Positions 1 through 9,880 of a stretch of DNA of 55,000 bases are shown piece after piece. Origin of the DNA: Bigelowiella natans CCMP2755 (taxonomy: Eukaryota > Cercozoa > Chlorarachniophyceae); contig ADNK01001576.1 of assembly GCA_000320545.1 (NCBI GenBank), forward strand, positions 1 through 55,000, read 5' to 3'. The translations under genes and the position numbers were made by a program. The notes below the pieces were generated by a model. That model did not search any database. It was not told the origin of the DNA and saw nothing but the letters and a program-made list of their open reading frames with translations. The stretch's first letter is position 1; each line of letters starts with the position of its first letter.

Positions 1-3000
1 GTCGATGACACCTCCACGACTTGTTGTCATTGACAGATCCTGCTCCTGCTCGTCCCGTTCCGAGCCCAACGCTGCACGTTGGTCACGAACCTGCTCTGTC
101 TGCTCTCCCTGCTCTGCCTTCTCTCCCTGCTCTGCAGGGCTGGAAATGGCACCGGGCACGTCCCAGACCCGCACGGTTTCACCATCACTCGCGGTGACCA
201 CGCGCTTGCCGTCCGGGGAGAACGCCGCCGAGGTTACATCACGGGTGTGGCCCTTGAGCACGAGCAGCTGCTCCCCTGATCTGGCATCCCAGACCCGCGC
301 GGTCTTGTCCCGACTCGCGGTGACCACGCGCTTGCCGTCCGGGGAGAACGCCGCCGACATCACAGTAGAGGTGTGGCCCTTGAGCACGAGCAGGGTCTCC
401 CCCCCCGAGTTGACTCCCATATCCCAGACCCGCGCGGTCTCATCAAGGCTCGCGGTGACCACGCGCTCGCCGTCCGGGGAGAACGCCGCCGAGGTTACCC
501 ACTCGGTGTGGCCCTTGAGCACGAGCAGGGTCTCCCCCCCCCCCGAGTTGACTCCCACATCCCAGACCCGCGCGGTTTTGTCATGACTCGCGGTGACCAC
601 GCGCTTGCCGTCCGGGGAGAACGCCGCCCAGGTTAAATCACGGGTGTGGCCCTTGAGCACGAGCAGCTGCTCCCCTGATCTGGCATCCCAGACCCGCGCG
701 GTGTTGTCACCTGGAAAGGCACTCCCCGCGGCGGTGACCACGCGCTTGCCGTCCGGGGAGAACGCCGCCGAACACACATAATGAGTGTGGCCCTCGAGCA
801 CGAGCAGGGTCTCCCCCCCCGCCGAGTTGACGCTGGCATCCCAGACCCGCGCAGTCTTGTCATGACTCGCGGTGACCACGCGCTTGCCGTCCGGGGAGAA
901 CGCCGCCGAGGATACATGTGAGATGTGGCCCTCGACCACGAGCAGGGTCTCACCCCCCGAGTTGACTCCCACATCCCAGACCCGCGCGGTTCCGTCATAG
1001 CACCCTGCGGTGACCACGCGCTTGCCGTCCGGGGAGAACGCCGCCGAGTTCACTTCATCGAAGTGGCCTTTGAGCACGAGCAGGGTCTCCCCCCCCGAGT
1101 TGACTCCCACATCCCAGACCCGCACGGTTTCACCATCACTCGCGGTGACCACGCGCTTGCCGTCCGGGGAGAACGCCGCCGAGTTTACATCACGGGTGTG
1201 GCCCTTGAGCACGAGCAGCTGCTCCCCTGATCTGGCATCCCAGACCCGCGCGGTCTTGTCCCGACTCGCGGTGACCACGCGCTTGCCGTCCGGGGAGAAC
1301 GCCGCCGACATCACAGTAGAGGTGTGGCCCTTGAGCACGAGCAGGGTCTCCCCCCCCGAGTTGACTCCCATATCCCAGACCCGCGCGGTCTCATCAAGGC
1401 TCGCGGTGACCACGCGCTCGCCGTCCGGGGAGAACGCCGCCGAGGTTACCCACTCGGTGTGGCCCTTGAGCACGAGCAGGGTCTCCCCCCCCCCCGAGTT
1501 GACTCCCACATCCCAGACCCGCGCGGTTTTGTCAAAGCTCGCGGTGACCACGCGCTTGCCGTCCGGGGAGAACGCCGCCGAGGATACATGTGAGATGTGG
1601 CCCTCGAGCACGAGCAGGGTCTCACCCCCCGAGTTGACTCCCACATCCCAGACCCGCGCGGTTTCGTCATCACTCGCGGTGACCACGCGCTTGCCGTCCG
1701 GGGAGAACGCCGCCGAGATTACATAATCGGTGTGGCCCTCGAGCACGAGCAGCTGCTCCCCTGATCTGGCATCCCAGACCCGCGCGGTTTTGTCCCCGCC
1801 CCCTGCGGTGACCACGCGCTTGCCGTCCGGGGAGAACGCCGCCGAGTTCACACTTTTGATGTGTCCCTTGAGCTGGAGCAGCTGCGGGGAAAGCCCCGAG
1901 GGTTTGTTCGCGATCTTCAGCTGGTACTTGGGTGGGACCCTGCTCAGCCATGCCCGCATCGTCTGCCTTGCGATCCTGGACGGCGCGAACGTATCGGGGA
2001 AACCCAGAGCTAGCGGGTAGATGCACAAGGGCTCGTTCTGCCTGAGCGCCTCAGGTAGGCACGCCATCGCCCAGCGGTGGAACTGGTGGAGTTCTGCGTG
2101 TTTGATATGGGGGTGGCCCGAACTTGCCTGGGCCTCGGCCGCGGTCTCTGCCTCGGATAGAAGCGAGATGAGGCCGGTGGTCCTGTGCGGGAATTTCACG
2201 AGGTGCTCCTCGTAGACCCGCAGGGATGTGAAGTACTGCATGATAATGATTTCCTCCTGGCCCTGGTCCTTGCCTTCACTGTGATCCTGGCCTTTGCCGC
2301 GGCGTTTGAGGTTTTGGAGCGCGTGGAACCCACAGTGCTGTATCGCGTAGTCGAACAGGCCTGTGGGTGGGGGTGAGGGTCGGGGTAAGGGTGAGTGTGA
2401 GGGTGAGTGTGAGGGTGAGTGTGAGTGTGAGGGTGGAGTATGGGGGGGGGGGAGATTCTCACCATCATCAGGCGCTGGTTTCGTTCCTTTGCACGCGGCA
2501 CCCCGGGACCGTCGCGCGTCCTTCTTCCCTTCCTTCCCTTCCTTATTTTCCTTCCCTTCCTCCTCGGCTACCCCTGAATCGCGTGGGAGAAGGTGCCTGA
2601 GACGCCCGGCGAGCGTCTCGTGCCCTTTGCTCTCGGAGATGAAGTATCTTTGCGATACCGACCGGTCGGGACCCAGCAACGGGTCCGATCTCTCCTCGAA
2701 ATCTGTCAGCCAGTCCCTGACACTCTTGTGGTTGAACCTTACCTTGCACTGCGGGCGCCCCTCGAACCGGCGCAGCAGCCCGCTCAGCGGTTCCAGAAGC
2801 CCGAACGCTTCTTCGATTTTGTTCCCGGGCGTCGCTGAAACTGGCATGGCCAGCTCGGCCAGCTCGGCGAGCGTGAACTCCCTCTGGCCGGCCACCACCA
2901 CCTCCAGAAGAGAATGGAGAGAATGCAGCCTTGCAAGCCTCTCTTCGTTCTCTTTGGTCTCCTCCTTCTTAGATTGTTGGAACGGGAACGCTTTGCTGAA

Positions 3001-6000
3001 CGTCTGCTCGTAGTATTCGTCCAAATTCGCAGGGAGGTCGTCCAGATCCGAGACCTTGAAGGTCCCCCTGAGCTTGTCGTGGTCGAGTTGGTCGAGGACC
3101 CGGGCGGCGTACAGAAACATCCCGCTGATCTTCGTGCAGAGAACCTCCGTTGCCTTCCGCCTCTCTTTTTCTGATAAGTGCGACCCGATCTCCCCCCCCA
3201 ATTTGTCCTCAACGAACAACCGGACATCATCCCTGTTCTGTTTCTCGTCACATTGGATCCGGACCGGTTTGTAAGCCTTGAGCTCTTCCATGATCTTCAC
3301 TTCGGGGCGGCTGCTGACCGCGAACCTGACCCAATTCGGCAGAAGCTTCAAATTGTGGCGAAGGATGTAAAGCAGGCCTTTTGGGTCATCCTGGTACTTG
3401 GACTCGTCCAGCGCGTCGACCAGGAGGACGATGGGTCTAGATGGGGGGGGTTGGTTCGTGGGGAAGGCGCGTCTCAGGGGTTTCACGATCAACTGGTCCC
3501 AGATGTGGTTCACCGTCGCGTCTGCCATCCCGCCCTTGAGGTCCTTTCGGCTGCGCAGGAGCTCCTCACGGTACGGTCCGAGCCGTAGCGCGAGGTCGTG
3601 GGCAAGAGAGCGGAGGATCTGCTTTGGGCCCCGCCGCTCTTCGATATCGTGCCTGCAAAAGTGGACCGCGAGGATCTCTTCTGGGAACCGCTCGCACAAG
3701 AGCGCCATCGCCACCGATTTGCCCATACCCGCTGGCGCGCAGAGCCAGAAGAACTGGCTTCCCTTGTTTTGCAACCATTCCTCAAACGCCCCGACAACCG
3801 CCGCGCGGGTCCCCTTCAGGTACTTGCTCATGAGGTCCTCCAGTTCGTCGGTGATGTTGAAGGCACACAGAAACTCGGTCAGCGGCCGGGTCTCGGCCCT
3901 CGCTAGTTCCTATTTGAAACAACCGAAAACCAAACGAAGAGACTGTGAGGTGCACCCCACCACCAAGATTCGCATCATTATTTATTACCAGGTCTTTCTG
4001 TTCCGCTTCGGTGATTACAGGCCTCGCGACCTCCTCGACCAAAAACGTCTTGCTGGGGGAGGCCAGGAACGTGGCGTATCGGGAGATGTACACTTTCGCC
4101 ATCTGGATGCACATCCCGGGGTTGCGTATGCGTTCGGATACCTTGTGTTCTGTTAACATGCCAGGAGGCCATGGGAGGTATGCCAAGTCAGTCAGCACGG
4201 GCCACGGCCAAACGCCATTTGATTCGTACCTTTTTTGAAGAGCTTGCTAAAATGGTAAGGTTCCAGGCCCTTCTCGGCGGCAACGGACTCCGATTCTAGT
4301 AGGTACGCGCGGAATAACCGCCTGAACCTCTCTTTGGTAAGGGTTGGGTTCATCTTGATGACCTGCGATCACCCGCATACACATACACGCACGCCTCATA
4401 CACGCACGCCTCACACACACACACACACACACAGACACACACACACACACACAGTTTCTGATGACCCGCACACCCTCACGCACGCACACACACAGGCACC
4501 GCACGCCCTGAATTCTCTTCTACCTTGGAATCCCGGTCGCTCATGGTTTCTCTCGAGGTCGTCAGCAGCAGCAGAGACTTGCTAATGCTGAGGATCTCCC
4601 GAAAGACTTTGGAAGATCGGAGGAGACTGGACGCGTTATCGCAGATCTAGGTAGGTGATAATGATATTTCGTAAACGTCTAACAATGCCCCAGTCCAGCA
4701 CCAAAACCAGAACGAAAAGCCTACGCAAGTGCGTACCAATAGGATTCGTTTCGACTCTGCTATCTTTTTGAGCGCATGGAGGGGGTCTCCCGCGACCAGA
4801 TGGCGGCTCTCGTCGGAACACGTCGACCTGGCCACGGCTGATAAAACGCTCCCTTCATCGATGGATCTCGATAGGTCCGCCTGGAAAGGGGTGTGATGGG
4901 GTGACGCTCTCACCCACGCCTTGCACGGCACACGGCACACGGCACACGGGTGCATAAAGAAAGAGAGAAAGAGGGAGGGGCGGGCACACAGGAGAGAAAG
5001 AGGGAGGGGTAGCAAGAGGGCTGATCTCACCCAAAATATAGCATTTGGCCCGTCGTTGTCATGCCACAATCTCCAGGCGACCGCCGTGGCCAGCGCGGTT
5101 TTCCCCGTACGAGTCCCGCCGACGATCTGGGTCCACCGCGTCGCAAACCTTTTTTCTAAAACTGCATGGTCGTTTTTTATCGACAGGCGGCAGTTTCTGA
5201 TAATGACTTGGTACCGTTTCTTCACCAGGTCCCGCGAAAAGAAAGGGTCAGGTGCGGGGATCCATCCTGTTTTGGGTTCAACGCGCGTCGAAGCCTTGAA
5301 TCCGTACTTGACGTCGTGGGCTTTGCCGTCGTCCGTGCGGGGTAGAAGTGTGTATTTGGGTTCCTCGATCTCAGCCTGAAACGCCCACCCGAGCAAACGC
5401 CTGATCTCTTCCTTGGTTTCTTGGTCCAAACCAACTTTTTCTTGCGAGCACAAAGCGAAGAGTTTGTTGTAAACCTTTTTGCCGTATGGCGCTTCTTTCC
5501 CCTCCAGATTGCTTGCCATCTTCATCACGCTGGCCCTAACCTCACTAGACTGAGGGATATGGTCTTGGAGAATGGACAGTGCTCGCTCTATCCGCCACCT
5601 AACCATTTCTCGAAGCTTCCTCTTCGCCTGGGCAAAGGCTTCCAATACGGTCTCTCCTCCGAGCAACCGTTTATAGAATTCACGGGCAAACACCGGGGCG
5701 CCGTTGTCGCCAAGCACGTCCTCTTTCCGACAGGCGACCACGTGCCTTACTACTCCGCCTTTTACCAGCTTCTCGCCTACGACCTCGCTATAGCACGCTG
5801 CCAAGTACACGACCTTGGGCCTGTTTTCGGCTGGTATTTTCCGGATCATTTCCGCAAAGGACTCTCCGTCCAGGTATGCCTCGGCGTTGGCGCTTGCCTG
5901 GCCGCCCTCGATGTGGAGCCCTTCTTCTTGATCTCCGTGCCCAGTGTGGTGGACGCAGAAACAGCCCGAACCGATGGCGTTCCGGATGTGCTCAACGCTA

Positions 6001-6385
6001 GCCCGCCATCTCGATAGCTGGAAGACGGGGTGGTTCCTGACCAGATCCCGCATGAGCTCGTACTCCGTTTCGAGGTCAAGTGCCTTGGTATCGGCCTCGT
6101 TCATCGGGGAGGATGATATGAACGCGATGTGGGCTGGGACCTGGTCTATCTTGGTGTCTGTCGGGCCGATCGAAGACAGCACCCGCATCAGGCGTTCGAC
6201 TCGACCCTTCTTCTTTACGACACCGAGCAACTTGTCATAGCCCATCACTAAAAGGTCCGCGCCATCAAAATCCTCTTCCTAGGATCCAAGGATATAAAAA
6301 ATGGCAGTGAGTGTGTGATGCTTGCTCTGGGATAGGGGAAAGAATTTTAAAAAAAAAGAAGGTGAAATGTAGCAAAGCAACGCAT

Positions 6386-6420
<35 letters not shown>

Positions 6421-6582
6421 GTTCTTGGGATGCACCTCGATAGCTGCGATGGTTTCGTCTCGAATGCGGAAAGTCTTAGTCTTCTGCACGTGTTTCAAGT
6501 ATCGTACAACATCCTCACAATAGAACTTCTCAAACTGTTCCCTAGTAAGGTTGTTGTAGTCCACCCCTTTGATCTCTGATTT
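1..6582 (-). CDS. CHAT - NB-ARC-like NTPase - NACHT - WD40 NLR-like protein (3' end beyond window, 5' exon(s) not found)
   Basis: Multi-exon STAND-type signalling protein, probably an intracellular sensor. Exons I can join with matching phase: 6582-6436, 6278-5031, 4880-4737, 4646-4524, 4362-4230, 4149-3989 and 3909 to beyond base 1. Exon 6278-5031 holds a CHAT (caspase-like) domain with HHTGHGD (His near 5939) and LAACYSE (Cys near 5795), the expected His-Cys dyad, followed by P-loop GGTRTGKT at about 5120-5097. The next two exons give a Walker-B-like ILLICDN and then LLLTTSRE, the NB-ARC pattern. The last exon, one 3.9 kb open frame, carries a NACHT domain with Walker A APAGMGKS (about 3739-3715) and Walker B VLLVDALDE (about 3428-3402), a proline/serine/histidine linker and 13 WD40 repeats. 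The acceptor at 6582 implies at least one more 5' exon. The donor at 6436 (GAG|GTGCAT) is one of two options. Function (proteolytic effector switched by ligand-driven NTPase assembly) is inferred from the architecture. Confidence 0.88.
160..582. repeat. Segmental duplication copy A inside the WD40 array
   Basis: Bases 160-582 match 1111-1533 at a constant offset of 951. I see one substitution (about 232 versus 1183) and no length change, including equal C-runs. It covers about three and a half WD40 units. This is far closer than neighbouring units are to each other, so it is a recent in-frame duplication or gene conversion. Confidence 0.85.
1111..1533. repeat. Segmental duplication copy B inside the WD40 array
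   Basis: Partner of the block at 160-582. The match ends where copy A reads tcatgactc and copy B reads tcaaagctc. Confidence 0.85.
2366..2436. repeat. GGGTGA/GTGTGA hexamer minisatellite in coding sequence
   Basis: About twelve imperfect 6-base units of GGGTGA and GTGTGA lie in the long last exon of the NLR-like gene. On the coding strand they translate to a Ser-His/Ser-Pro linker between the NACHT helical part and the region before WD40. The frame stays open through the tract. Confidence 0.8.
4379..4498. repeat. (CA)n microsatellite in an NLR intron
   Basis: Runs of CA with CACGCAC interruptions fill most of the intron between exons 4646-4524 and 4362-4230. Confidence 0.85.
6389..6420. repeat. 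(CA)n microsatellite in an NLR intron
   Basis: Fifteen or so CA units lie directly beside the presumed donor of exon 6582-6436. This makes the exact donor (GTGCAT, or the GC dinucleotide just before the repeat) ambiguous. Confidence 0.85.
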
Positions 6583-6599
6583 CTAGGAGAGAGATGCAG

Positions 6600-6739
6600 A
6601 CAATTAGAATGCATGTCAGCCTTCCTCTTTTCACTTCTTCGAATACTGCTACAATCATTTTTACTACGATCTCCACCAACGCTTGTGTCAGATAATACTC
6701 CCACCCCCACTTCTAAACCTCTCTCTCTCTCTTTCTCAC

Positions 6740-6778
<39 letters not shown>

Positions 6779-6780
6779 AC

Positions 6781-6819
<39 letters not shown>

Positions 6820-6846
6820 ACAATTCTCTCTCTTTTTCTCTTCCAC

Positions 6847-6907
<61 letters not shown>

Positions 6908-7297
6908 ACAATTCTCTCTCTCTTTCTCTCTTTGTCCTGAGAACCTCCATCTCAAGAATGGAGCTCTTCGCAGTGTGGGGGGATGGAGATATAACTGCGT
7001 GAAGGGTTTTTTTTGAGAGACATGTATGTTGGCCATGTCGCATTCTAGGAATGAATCCATATTTATTTGTTTTTTTTGGAAGGAATGAAGGGTAATGGCC
7101 CACTAACGACAAGACCGACGCGCCGCCTAACTTAATTAACTTATTACCGGTAGGACAAACAAGAATGGGACTGAAACGGGTGCGGCGACAAGTGGTCGCG
7201 GCGTCCGCTAGTTCTAGTTCTAGAGTTTTTAAAGTTACTACTCTCTAATCCAAATAAAAAACGCGTTGTCGGCACTCTTTGTGGCATCTTCACCCAT
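6600..7297. repeat. Gene-poor stretch with long (CT)n arrays
   Basis: Between the first recognised NLR exon and the viral-like block. Bases 6719-6925 are (CT)n blocks separated by TTTCACAATT. One or more 5' exons of the NLR-like gene should lie here, for example around 7050-7020 on the minus strand, but no splice pair is convincing. Bases 7120-7297 show nothing recognisable. Confidence 0.7.
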
Positions 7298-8119
7298 TCA
7301 ATTTTTCGTGGAACTCAACTCGGTGGAAGAACCAAGATCAATCTGATCCTCCTTCTTGCTGTCCCCCCCATCATCTTCGCCATTCACACTATTAACCCAA
7401 GCAAATCCTTTTTTTTTATCGTCAGTTTCTCCAACACCTGTCGCGGCTTCCGTCGATCCGCCCTGTGTTTTCTGCTTGTACCCGTAGTACGCGCCCCCCG
7501 CGACAGCTGCAGCTGCCGCGCCCATTAGGGCTCTCTTCAGCATCTTGCTCTTACCTTCACCTCCACTGAAAACCTCCGACCGTACCTTTTCGCTTTTGCG
7601 AAGAAAGTCCTGCAACATACTACGAGTGCGTTTGAGACGTTTGCGTTGCTCGTTGTCCCTGCTGACTTTTAGCGCTTCGTCGATCGATTTCACCGCGCGG
7701 GTGTACTGATCGGTCAAACCGCTGACCTTGCGCGAGAGCTCGGCGACGTGAGCCTCGAGCGAACGGCGGTAGAGCGGTGCGAGCTCTCCGTCGGGTGTAT
7801 CCGGAAACCGTTTCTTGGTCAACTTGAGAGCTGCGGTCTCAGTAGCCTTTGCGTTACGGAGGTGCTTCTTCGCGTATTCGCGCATCTCCTCCATCGTCAG
7901 CTTTGAGGGGTTCTGCGGTTTACCGGCTAAGATCAGAAGCCTCTCCAGGTCTTTCAGTCGGGCATTTTCCGGGCTGTCGATACCTAGAACCAGTTTTTCC
8001 AGTGAGGATATCCTATCCCTACTTTTTTTGGGTGATCTGGAAACCTTTGCCTTTCCACCTTTTGTCTTCGCCATCTTTTGTTTTTTAACATTGGGAAATG
8101 AGAAAAAAAAATCCCCCAT
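7298..8119 (-). CDS. Coiled-coil protein with one C-terminal membrane segment (viral-like block)
   Basis: Intronless frame of 273 codons. I prefer the internal ATG at 8074 (MAKTKGGKAK, 258 aa), because the first 15 residues are low in complexity and lie in the divergent promoter gap. A lysine-rich N-terminus is followed by a long charged helical region (about residues 50-190), then an Ala/Gly-rich hydrophobic segment (ALMGAAAAAVAGGAYYG, about 195-212) and an acidic tail. I recognise no family. The shape (helical rod, single anchor, acidic tail) would suit a virion or membrane-associated protein, which is a guess from context. Divergent from the glycosyltransferase at 8184. Confidence 0.75.
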   Translation of the reverse strand: MGDFFFSFPNVKKQKMAKTKGGKAKVSRSPKKSRDRISSLEKLVLGIDSPENARLKDLERLLILAGKPQNPSKLTMEEMREYAKKHLRNAKATETAALKLTKKRFPDTPDGELAPLYRRSLEAHVAELSRKVSGLTDQYTRAVKSIDEALKVSRDNEQRKRLKRTRSMLQDFLRKSEKVRSEVFSGGEGKSKMLKRALMGAAAAAVAGGAYYGYKQKTQGGSTEAATGVGETDDKKKGFAWVNSVNGEDDGGDSKKEDQIDLGSSTELSSTKN

Positions 8120-8183
8120 GCTCCACGTTGCATGTGCGGGTAGATCGCCTCACATGGCATCCATTCATTCAAAAAAAAAAAAG
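8075..8183. promoter_or_regulatory. Short divergent intergenic promoter region
   Basis: The 109 bases between two divergent starts contain A/T homopolymer runs (T7, A9, A12) and no other recognisable motif. Assigned by position only. Confidence 0.35.
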
Positions 8184-9218
8184 ATGGGTGAAAGGAAAAC
8201 AAAAGAGGAAGAGATGTCTGACTCCCCGACACACGAACCATTCAAACCCCGCCTCGGCGTGGTGTTATACTACGAGAACACGTCCAAGTTCGCATCGATA
8301 ACCACCGAACTAGGCGTTGTCTCACAATTCGGGCTATTCCAGGCCTACGGGGAAGGCAAGGATATCACCAAGGCTGTAAAGGAATGGATCAAGACCGAGA
8401 GGTTAGACCGGGTACTTTGGTGGATATTACCGAGGAGAGTGGAAACGGTCCGGGAAATCCAGATCTCCACACCTGAAGTTCGACACGGTGTTTACAACTG
8501 GGACGAGCCTCACATCTGGAGATCGGACACGAACTGGGGCGAGAAGACCAAGTTGATGGACGTGGTTATGGTATCCTGTTCGAGCAGTTTGGCGAGATAC
8601 CCGGCTAGGACGCCCAAGTTCCGTGTCGATCCCGGTGTAGACCTCAAACACTTTAGACCTTCAACGGGGAGGAGGCGCTACCTTTACGACGTGAGTCTGA
8701 TCTGCACCAACCTCTACGAGGACACCAGGCGTTTCCCTATGCAACTCGTTAGCCGACCGAAGATACTTGCGCTTCTAGCGGAAAAGCTGCCCCACGCACG
8801 GGTGGCATTATTCGGGCCCGAGGGTTTCCGCGAACAATACCCACGCATCTACGCAGGAATGTTGAGCTACGAGGACCTCCCGCGCGCTATCTCACAGTCA
8901 GCAGTTAACCTCTGTACCCACGTCGAGACCGAGGAGGAAGGTTATTTGAACGAGCGTGTAGCTCAAGTCCTTGCATGTGGAGGACTCCTTCTTACCGACC
9001 AGGTCGCTGGATCGGAAAGCTTCCTTCGTCCAGGTCGGAACTGCATCTTAATGGACCTTAGAAGCCTCGATAGGCAGCTCGAGTCGCTCGTGCAAAGCCC
9101 ACGTTCGTACGATCCTGTGAGGAAAGCCGCTCGTGAGACTGCCGAGGAACGTTTTTCGGCAAAAGGGTTCGCGCAAAAGCTTCTCAAAGGGTTTGAGGTA
9201 TGTGAGGGCTCGTCTTAA
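8184..9218 (+). CDS. Glycosyltransferase, CgeB/GT1-like (Glyco_trans_1_2 type)
   Basis: Intronless, 344 aa from the ATG at 8184; a second ATG at 8214 (MSDSPTHEP) is an alternative. The C-terminal third contains EGYLNERVAQVLACGGLLLTD followed by a GRNCILM segment, the nucleotide-sugar-binding half of GT-B enzymes of the CgeB type. The N-terminal half has an alternating beta/alpha pattern with a WDEPHIW stretch typical of the acceptor half. It probably transfers a sugar from a nucleotide donor to a protein or glycan; the substrate is unknown. Its stop codon lies 2 bases from the stop of the convergent carrier gene. Giant viruses often carry such enzymes for fibre or capsid glycosylation. Confidence 0.8.
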   Translation: MGERKTKEEEMSDSPTHEPFKPRLGVVLYYENTSKFASITTELGVVSQFGLFQAYGEGKDITKAVKEWIKTERLDRVLWWILPRRVETVREIQISTPEVRHGVYNWDEPHIWRSDTNWGEKTKLMDVVMVSCSSSLARYPARTPKFRVDPGVDLKHFRPSTGRRRYLYDVSLICTNLYEDTRRFPMQLVSRPKILALLAEKLPHARVALFGPEGFREQYPRIYAGMLSYEDLPRAISQSAVNLCTHVETEEEGYLNERVAQVLACGGLLLTDQVAGSESFLRPGRNCILMDLRSLDRQLESLVQSPRSYDPVRKAARETAEERFSAKGFAQKLLKGFEVCEGSS

Positions 9219-9220
9219 CT

Positions 9221-9880
9221 CTAGGACAAACCGTTCAGGACCCACTCACGTGTCTGGAAGAGGACAGCGTTGACGATGATAGCGCGCAGAGCGCAGACGG
9301 AGTACCCGCTCCAAAGACATCCCTGGGACACGGCAGTGTTGAAACCGATACCCTGTGCCATCTGACGGTTTCTAACGACGTCGATCGGGTATGTCAGAGT
9401 CCATGAGAGCAGACCCGTCACGGCTCCAGCATTGTAAGCATCCATCTTCCATCTCGCTCCGCTAAGTTCGTCGTATAACGGCATGTAGATACTAAGCGCC
9501 AGCGCCTCGCGGCAGACAGTCGCACGTTTACCCCGACCGCGAAGAAGGGCTATGGCCAGGTCGCCCCGGACTCTCTGTCCTGTCTGTCGGAGGACCTTGA
9601 AAGTATCGAGAGCGAACACGATAGGGGAGACCAGCACGCCCGAGAGGAAACCGGTGCATACTGGAGGAGTATAAGGTCGTTGCTCGCGAGACCTTGTATA
9701 GAACGGAATCACGAACCCACAATATACAGCGTCAGTTGCGACAGGGTAGACACAGCCGCGATAAAGACCAGGTATGGCCTTTTTCCGGTTATTTTGGAGG
9801 TACACCTTCACGGTGTCAAACGGGTGCCCGGCCAACATGCTAGCGAAGCTACCCACAACAGCGGCAACGACCTCCTCCAT
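9221..9880 (-). CDS. Mitochondrial carrier family (SLC25-like) protein, compact
   Basis: Intronless, 219 aa from the ATG at 9880. Signature PxDxxK/R motifs occur in the first repeat (HPFDTVKVYLQ, near residue 20) and third repeat (TYPIDVVRNRQ, near 165). The middle one is degenerate (SPIVFALDTFKVL). Three pairs of hydrophobic helices fit the family's tripartite fold, but the protein is about 80 residues shorter than a typical carrier of about 300 aa. It should sit in the mitochondrial inner membrane or a related membrane and exchange a small metabolite. Mimivirus is known to encode a nucleotide carrier of this family, so a viral origin is plausible. The substrate cannot be read from the sequence. 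Convergent with the glycosyltransferase and divergent from the gene at 9999. Confidence 0.82.
   Translation of the reverse strand: MEEVVAAVVGSFASMLAGHPFDTVKVYLQNNRKKAIPGLYRGCVYPVATDAVYCGFVIPFYTRSREQRPYTPPVCTGFLSGVLVSPIVFALDTFKVLRQTGQRVRGDLAIALLRGRGKRATVCREALALSIYMPLYDELSGARWKMDAYNAGAVTGLLSWTLTYPIDVVRNRQMAQGIGFNTAVSQGCLWSGYSVCALRAIIVNAVLFQTREWVLNGLS

Larger units (their letters stand above)
160..1885 (-). repeat. 13 near-identical WD40 repeats inside the NLR-like gene
   Basis: The minus strand encodes 13 copies of a 40-46 residue WD40 unit (core FSPDGKRVVTA, then ARVWD, then LKGHT or LEGHT). The 39-base core coding AAFSPDGKRVVTA is almost identical at the DNA level in all copies, at about 211, 331, 471, 610, 749, 889, 1026, 1161, 1281, 1421, 1560, 1695 and 1828. 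Two linker types occur: an ARSGEQLL type and a GVNSGGETLL type with a G-rich stretch of variable length. The array is still open at the left edge, although the last unit near 100-180 grades into an E/Q-rich tail. Such repeats form a beta propeller that usually binds the ligand. Confidence 0.93.

Noticed and set aside
5-1726. Several plus-strand open frames across the first 1.7 kb
   Set aside because: They are shadows of the WD40 array; the minus frame gives FSPDGK and ARVWD motifs in every unit and continues without a stop into the NACHT domain.
6613-7002. Ser/Leu-rich frames over the (CT)n arrays
   Set aside because: They are pure microsatellite translation with no other content.
7815-8183. 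N-terminal extension of the plus-strand glycosyltransferase frame
   Set aside because: It overlaps the opposite-strand coiled-coil gene and lacks family similarity; the ATG at 8184 fits the gene spacing.
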